Part shown: one piece after another, positions 6,488 to 9,117 of the stretch | Numbering within the stretch: position 1 is the stretch's first letter | Layout: every line of letters begins with the position of its first letter | Assembly (NCBI GenBank): GCA_026122915.1 | Contig: JAGIXO010000067.1 | Coordinates: 1 to 9,117 of the forward strand | DNA: 9,117 nt | Reading direction: 5' to 3' | Source of the DNA: Candidatus Electronema nielsenii | Lineage (GTDB): Bacteria; Desulfobacterota; Desulfobulbia; Desulfobulbales; Desulfobulbaceae | Position numbers and translations under genes: made by a program | The notes under the pieces: generated by a model | Told to the model about the DNA's origin: nothing | The model's database searches: none | What the model saw: the letters and a program-made list of their open reading frames with translations, nothing else

Positions 6488-7378
6488 ATGATCATGCAGA
6501 ACGAAATTACCAAGGCTAAGGTACTAATTGAATCCTTGCCCTATCTTCGTGAGTTCAACGGAAAAACCGTGGTGATCAAGTATGGTGGCCACGCGATGGT
6601 AGATGAGGAGCTGAAGAAGAACTTTGCCTTAGATATCATCCTGCTCAAGTACATCGGGATTAATCCGGTGGTCGTGCACGGCGGCGGCCCGCAGATCAAC
6701 GAATTCCTGAAGAAGATGCAAATCACTTCCAGCTATGTGCAGGGGATGCGGGTCACAGACGGCCCGACTATGGATGTGGTCGAGATGGTGCTCGTGGGTA
6801 AGGTCAACAAAGAGATCGTTGGCCTGATCAACCACTGTGGCGGCAGAGCGGTAGGTTTATCAGGGCGGGACGGTGATTTAGTCCAAGCAAAGAAGATGAA
6901 GATACTCGGCAAACCAGAGACAGAGAATGCACCGCCAGAGCTGATCGACTTGGGTCGGGTGGGTGAAGTGACGCACATTAACCCGGAAATCCTTACCACT
7001 CTCGCCTCAAAGGACTTCATCCCGGTGATCGCACCTGTGGGCGTAGGTGAGGACGGTCAGGCATATAATATCAATGCTGATTTGGTGGCTGGTGCTATCG
7101 CTGCCGAGCTGAAGGCAAGCAAGCTGATCTTGCTGACTGACGTGGAAGGAGTGAAGGATAGCCAAGGCCAGCTTATCTCCTCCATCGCGGTCTCTTCCAT
7201 CGAGCAACTGATCAGCGATGGGGTGATTAAAGGTGGCATGATTCCCAAGCTGCGCTGCTGCGCCTCAGCCATCAACGGCGGGGTGAACAAGGCCCACATC
7301 ATCGACGGGCGACAGGAACACGCCATCCTGTTAGAAATCTTCACCCACAAAGGCAGCGGCACAGAGATCACCGCATGA
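6488..7378 (+). CDS. argB: Acetylglutamate kinase
   Basis: A 296-residue amino-acid kinase that phosphorylates N-acetyl-L-glutamate, the second step of arginine biosynthesis, in the cytoplasm. Motifs are KYGGHAM (31-37), VVHGGGPQI (62-70), the VRDGP-like MRVTDGPTMDVVEMVL substrate region, NINADLVAGAIA and GGMIPKL. The enzyme is about 40 residues longer than E. coli NAGK. It has the N-terminal helix (KAKVLIESLPYLREF) and a C-terminal segment (HAILLEIFTHKGSGTEI) found in hexameric arginine-inhibited enzymes, so feedback inhibition by arginine is likely (inference). AAGGAG at 6479-6484 precedes two possible ATGs. The one at 6488 is three bases away; the one at 6494 (MQNEIT) is at nine and may be the real start. 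The usual partner argD or argF does not follow; a DUF1015 gene does. Confidence 0.96.
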   Translation: MIMQNEITKAKVLIESLPYLREFNGKTVVIKYGGHAMVDEELKKNFALDIILLKYIGINPVVVHGGGPQINEFLKKMQITSSYVQGMRVTDGPTMDVVEMVLVGKVNKEIVGLINHCGGRAVGLSGRDGDLVQAKKMKILGKPETENAPPELIDLGRVGEVTHINPEILTTLASKDFIPVIAPVGVGEDGQAYNINADLVAGAIAAELKASKLILLTDVEGVKDSQGQLISSIAVSSIEQLISDGVIKGGMIPKLRCCASAINGGVNKAHIIDGRQEHAILLEIFTHKGSGTEITA

Positions 7379-7422
7379 ACGCATTGTGCTGGCCTGACTG
7401 AAATAGAGTTCTGCTCAACCTG

Positions 7423-7438
7423 CCGGACAGAAATCCGG
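7423..7438 (+). terminator. Weak hairpin between argB and the DUF1015 gene
   Basis: CCGGA-cagaaa-TCCGG forms a five-bp stem with a six-base loop, followed by TTATACCCTTTT, which is only partly T-rich. It lies 45 bp after the argB stop and could be a weak or attenuating terminator. It may equally be chance, and the two genes may be co-transcribed across the 96-bp gap. Confidence 0.25.
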
Positions 7439-7474
7439 TTATACCCTTTTGTCTTATCCGCTGGGAGAAATATT

Positions 7475-8845
7475 ATGGCTACTGTTGCCCCGTTCCGCGC
7501 TGTACGCTACAACCAAGAGAAGATTGCACGGTTAGAGGATGTGATCACCCCGCCTTATGACATCATCTCTGCTGGAGACGGTGAGAAGCTGCGCCAGAAG
7601 AACCTGTATTCGATGATCAACCTCGACCTGCGCAACACCTCGCAGGGCGAGACAGAGGACGATGGCCGCTATCTGCAAGCCCGCGACCGCTTTGCTGCTT
7701 GGCAGGATGAGGCCGTGCTGATCCGCGATGCGCAGCCCGCTATCTACCTGTATGCCACCGACTACACTATCCCCGGCGGCAGGAGGCTGACCCGTAAAGG
7801 CATCGTCTGTCTGGTCGGACTGGCGGAGTTCAGCGAGGGCATAGTCCGCCCGCACGAGAAGACCTTTGCCGGAGTGATTGGCGACCGCCTCAAGCTGATG
7901 GAGACCTGCGGCGCACAGTTCAGCAAGATATTCTCCATCTACTCTGACCCGCAGCAAGAGGTGATCCGCACCTTGGAGCAGGTGCAGGAGAGCGAACCTG
8001 TCCTTCAGGTCACAGACGGCAATGCCAACACGCACACTCTCTGGCGGGTCACAGATGCGGCAGCTATTGCCAAGGTGCAGCGGTTCTTTGCTGATCGGCC
8101 TGTCTATATAGCTGACGGCCATCACCGCTACACCACCGCTCTGGAGTATCGCCGCCGTGCTTTAGCTGCGAACCATGAGCTGCCCGCCGATCATCCGAGC
8201 AACTTCATCATGATGTACCTCTGCGGCTGCGAAGACCCCGGCCTGTCGGTTCTGCCTACGCACCGCCTTGTGCGCTGGCCGGGCGCAATGAGCGCAGACC
8301 AGCTTGCCGACAGAATGCGGCAGCACCTGCTGGTGGAGGAAGTGACAAGCGGCAGCCGGGAAAGCCTGATGGCTGAACTGCTCAACCGGATGAACGAGGC
8401 GGAAGCTGCGTCCGGCGTATCGGCATTTGGGGTGTATCATGCTGGCGAAGACCGGGCCTTCCTGCTCTGCGTCAAGGAGGAACACGCTCATGCCTTTGGC
8501 GATGCGCTGGCTGATAAACCAGCAGTGCTGCGTGATTTAGACGTGGTGCTTCTCTCTGAAGTGCTGATTGGCCGCTGTCTTGGTCTCAGTCATGAGCAAT
8601 GCGCCACGGGCAAGCTGATCAGTTATCTCAGCGACCCGGACGAGGCGATTGATGCGGCGGTCAAGGAAAGCGTGGTTGAGGACGGCCACACCCCGCTGCT
8701 CCTGCTCCTCAACCCGACCAAGGTGGCGCAGGTGCTGAAGGTGGCGGACAGCGGCAATATCATGCCGCACAAATCCACCTTCTTCTACCCGAAGCTCCTT
8801 ACTGGCCTGCTGATCAGGAAGCTGGACGAGATGGTGCGCGGGTAA
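7475..8845 (+). CDS. DUF1015 family protein, function unknown
   Basis: A 456-residue protein of the DUF1015 (PF06245) family, whose biochemical role is not established to my knowledge. Family features seen are an N-terminal block with APFRAVRYN and DVITPPYDII (about 5-30), the RKGIVCLVGL and VRPHEKTF region (about 108-130), and the hallmark ADGHHRYTTALEYRR (213 onward), rich in potential metal- or phosphate-binding His/Asp/Arg. A C-terminal LLLNPTKVAQVL...MPHKSTFFYPKLLTGL segment also fits the family. No signal peptide or membrane segment is seen, so it is probably cytoplasmic. The start is ATG at 7475 with GGGAG at 7463-7467. It lies 96 bp after argB on the same strand and is followed by an inverted repeat and a convergent gene. 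Family membership is well supported; a role in amino-acid metabolism is only a guess from context. Confidence 0.9.
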   Translation: MATVAPFRAVRYNQEKIARLEDVITPPYDIISAGDGEKLRQKNLYSMINLDLRNTSQGETEDDGRYLQARDRFAAWQDEAVLIRDAQPAIYLYATDYTIPGGRRLTRKGIVCLVGLAEFSEGIVRPHEKTFAGVIGDRLKLMETCGAQFSKIFSIYSDPQQEVIRTLEQVQESEPVLQVTDGNANTHTLWRVTDAAAIAKVQRFFADRPVYIADGHHRYTTALEYRRRALAANHELPADHPSNFIMMYLCGCEDPGLSVLPTHRLVRWPGAMSADQLADRMRQHLLVEEVTSGSRESLMAELLNRMNEAEAASGVSAFGVYHAGEDRAFLLCVKEEHAHAFGDALADKPAVLRDLDVVLLSEVLIGRCLGLSHEQCATGKLISYLSDPDEAIDAAVKESVVEDGHTPLLLLLNPTKVAQVLKVADSGNIMPHKSTFFYPKLLTGLLIRKLDEMVRG

Positions 8846-8884
8846 GGTTCCGCCCTGCTGCTGGAGGCGACGAAGGACGGAACC
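8846..8884. terminator. Inverted repeat between convergent genes, candidate bidirectional terminator
   Basis: GGTTCCG at 8846-8852, directly after the DUF1015 stop codon, is perfectly complementary to CGGAACC at 8878-8884. The 25-base loop can form a small inner CCT/AGG pairing. The position between two convergent genes (the minus-strand gene ends at 8898) fits a shared transcription end. There is no clear T-tract on either side, so an intrinsic terminator is uncertain. Confidence 0.4.
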
Positions 8885-8897
8885 GTGCGACGGGGAT

Positions 8898-9117
8898 TTA
8901 CTTCTTCAGCAGCAGCTGATACACCGGGGTAAGAACAGGTGCAGGAGTGGCCGCATCGCAGGCATCACCTTTTCCATCCCCGTCCGTGTCCGCCTGATCG
9001 GGATTGGCGACGAGCGGGCAGTTGTCCGTGGCATCAGCAATACCGTCACCATCTGTATCAGTGACAGTGACAGAGCTGTCGAACACATACGCCGAGCCGG
9101 ACATGCTGCCCTTGTCA
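8898..9117 (-). CDS. FG-GAP / thrombospondin type 3 repeat protein, C-terminal part
   Basis: The 3' end of a gene that enters from the right edge. The frame is open to the last base and the methionine at 9102-9104 is probably internal. The visible 72 or so residues start DKGSMSGSAYVFDSSV, the recurring end of an FG-GAP-type beta-propeller repeat. Two calcium-binding thrombospondin type 3 motifs follow, DTDGDGIADATDNCP and DTDGDGKGDACD, which carry the usual paired cysteines. The tail is Pro/Ala-rich and ends PVLTPVYQLLLKK. Such proteins are typically secreted or surface-bound and stabilised by calcium; the signal peptide would be outside the window. The gene is convergent with DUF1015, 52 bp away. 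The function of the whole protein cannot be told from this part. Confidence 0.85.
   Translation of the reverse strand, partial: DKGSMSGSAYVFDSSVTVTDTDGDGIADATDNCPLVANPDQADTDGDGKGDACDAATPAPVLTPVYQLLLKK

Noticed and set aside
7532..8125. 197-codon minus-strand open frame inside the DUF1015 gene
   Set aside because: It lies fully antisense to a well-supported family gene and its translation resembles no protein I recognise; a GC-rich shadow frame.
1..9117. CRISPR arrays, tRNA or rRNA genes, riboswitches
   Set aside because: No regularly spaced repeats and no recognisable tRNA, rRNA or riboswitch sequence were found; nearly all the DNA is taken by core protein genes.

Overview
The window looks like chromosomal DNA of a Gram-negative, diderm bacterium. 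It encodes the LPS-export proteins LptA and LptB together with sigma-54. The protein sequences, the DUF1015 gene and the FG-GAP/thrombospondin-3 surface protein at the right edge suggest a deltaproteobacterial (Desulfobulbales-like) sulfate reducer or relative, possibly a cable bacterium. That placement rests on general resemblance and is only moderately confident; no 16S or other decisive marker is present.

Positions 1-438 are a scar of accessory DNA. An out-of-context 3' fragment of an IS5-type transposase (frame 2, to about 130) runs directly into an AT-rich fragment of a DUF4435 gene (about 130-438, a different frame). That fragment keeps the TOPRIM-like EGKxD and DRD motifs, then stops matching its family inside the TDNY block, exactly where the 3' end of cinA begins on the other strand. 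DUF4435 is the family of AriB, the effector of the PARIS anti-phage system, so this may be a defence-gene remnant. It is clearly broken here.

Positions 425-6287, minus strand, form a compact six-gene run read in the order lptA, lptB, rpoN, ptsN, mtaB, cinA. Gaps are 10, 16, 35 and 64 bp, and mtaB and cinA overlap by 4 bp (ATGA). LptA is the periplasmic LPS bridge and LptB the ATPase of LPS export. RpoN is sigma-54 and PtsN the nitrogen-PTS phosphocarrier. MtaB modifies tRNA and CinA recycles NMN. lptA-lptB-rpoN-ptsN is the classical rpoN neighbourhood, but hpf, expected between rpoN and ptsN, and rapZ are absent. lptC is not upstream of lptA.

Positions 6288-6487 are a divergent intergenic region with a good sigma-70-type promoter candidate for the lpt-rpoN operon.

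Positions 6488-8845, plus strand, hold argB (N-acetylglutamate kinase, probably the arginine-inhibited type) and a DUF1015 protein of unknown function. A long inverted repeat lies at 8846-8884 between DUF1015 and the convergent gene that follows. That gene, entering from the right edge on the minus strand, is the 3' end of a probable secreted calcium-binding FG-GAP/thrombospondin type 3 repeat protein.

Most of the window is ordinary core genome. I do not see a complete new system. The left-edge scar is the most noteworthy part.
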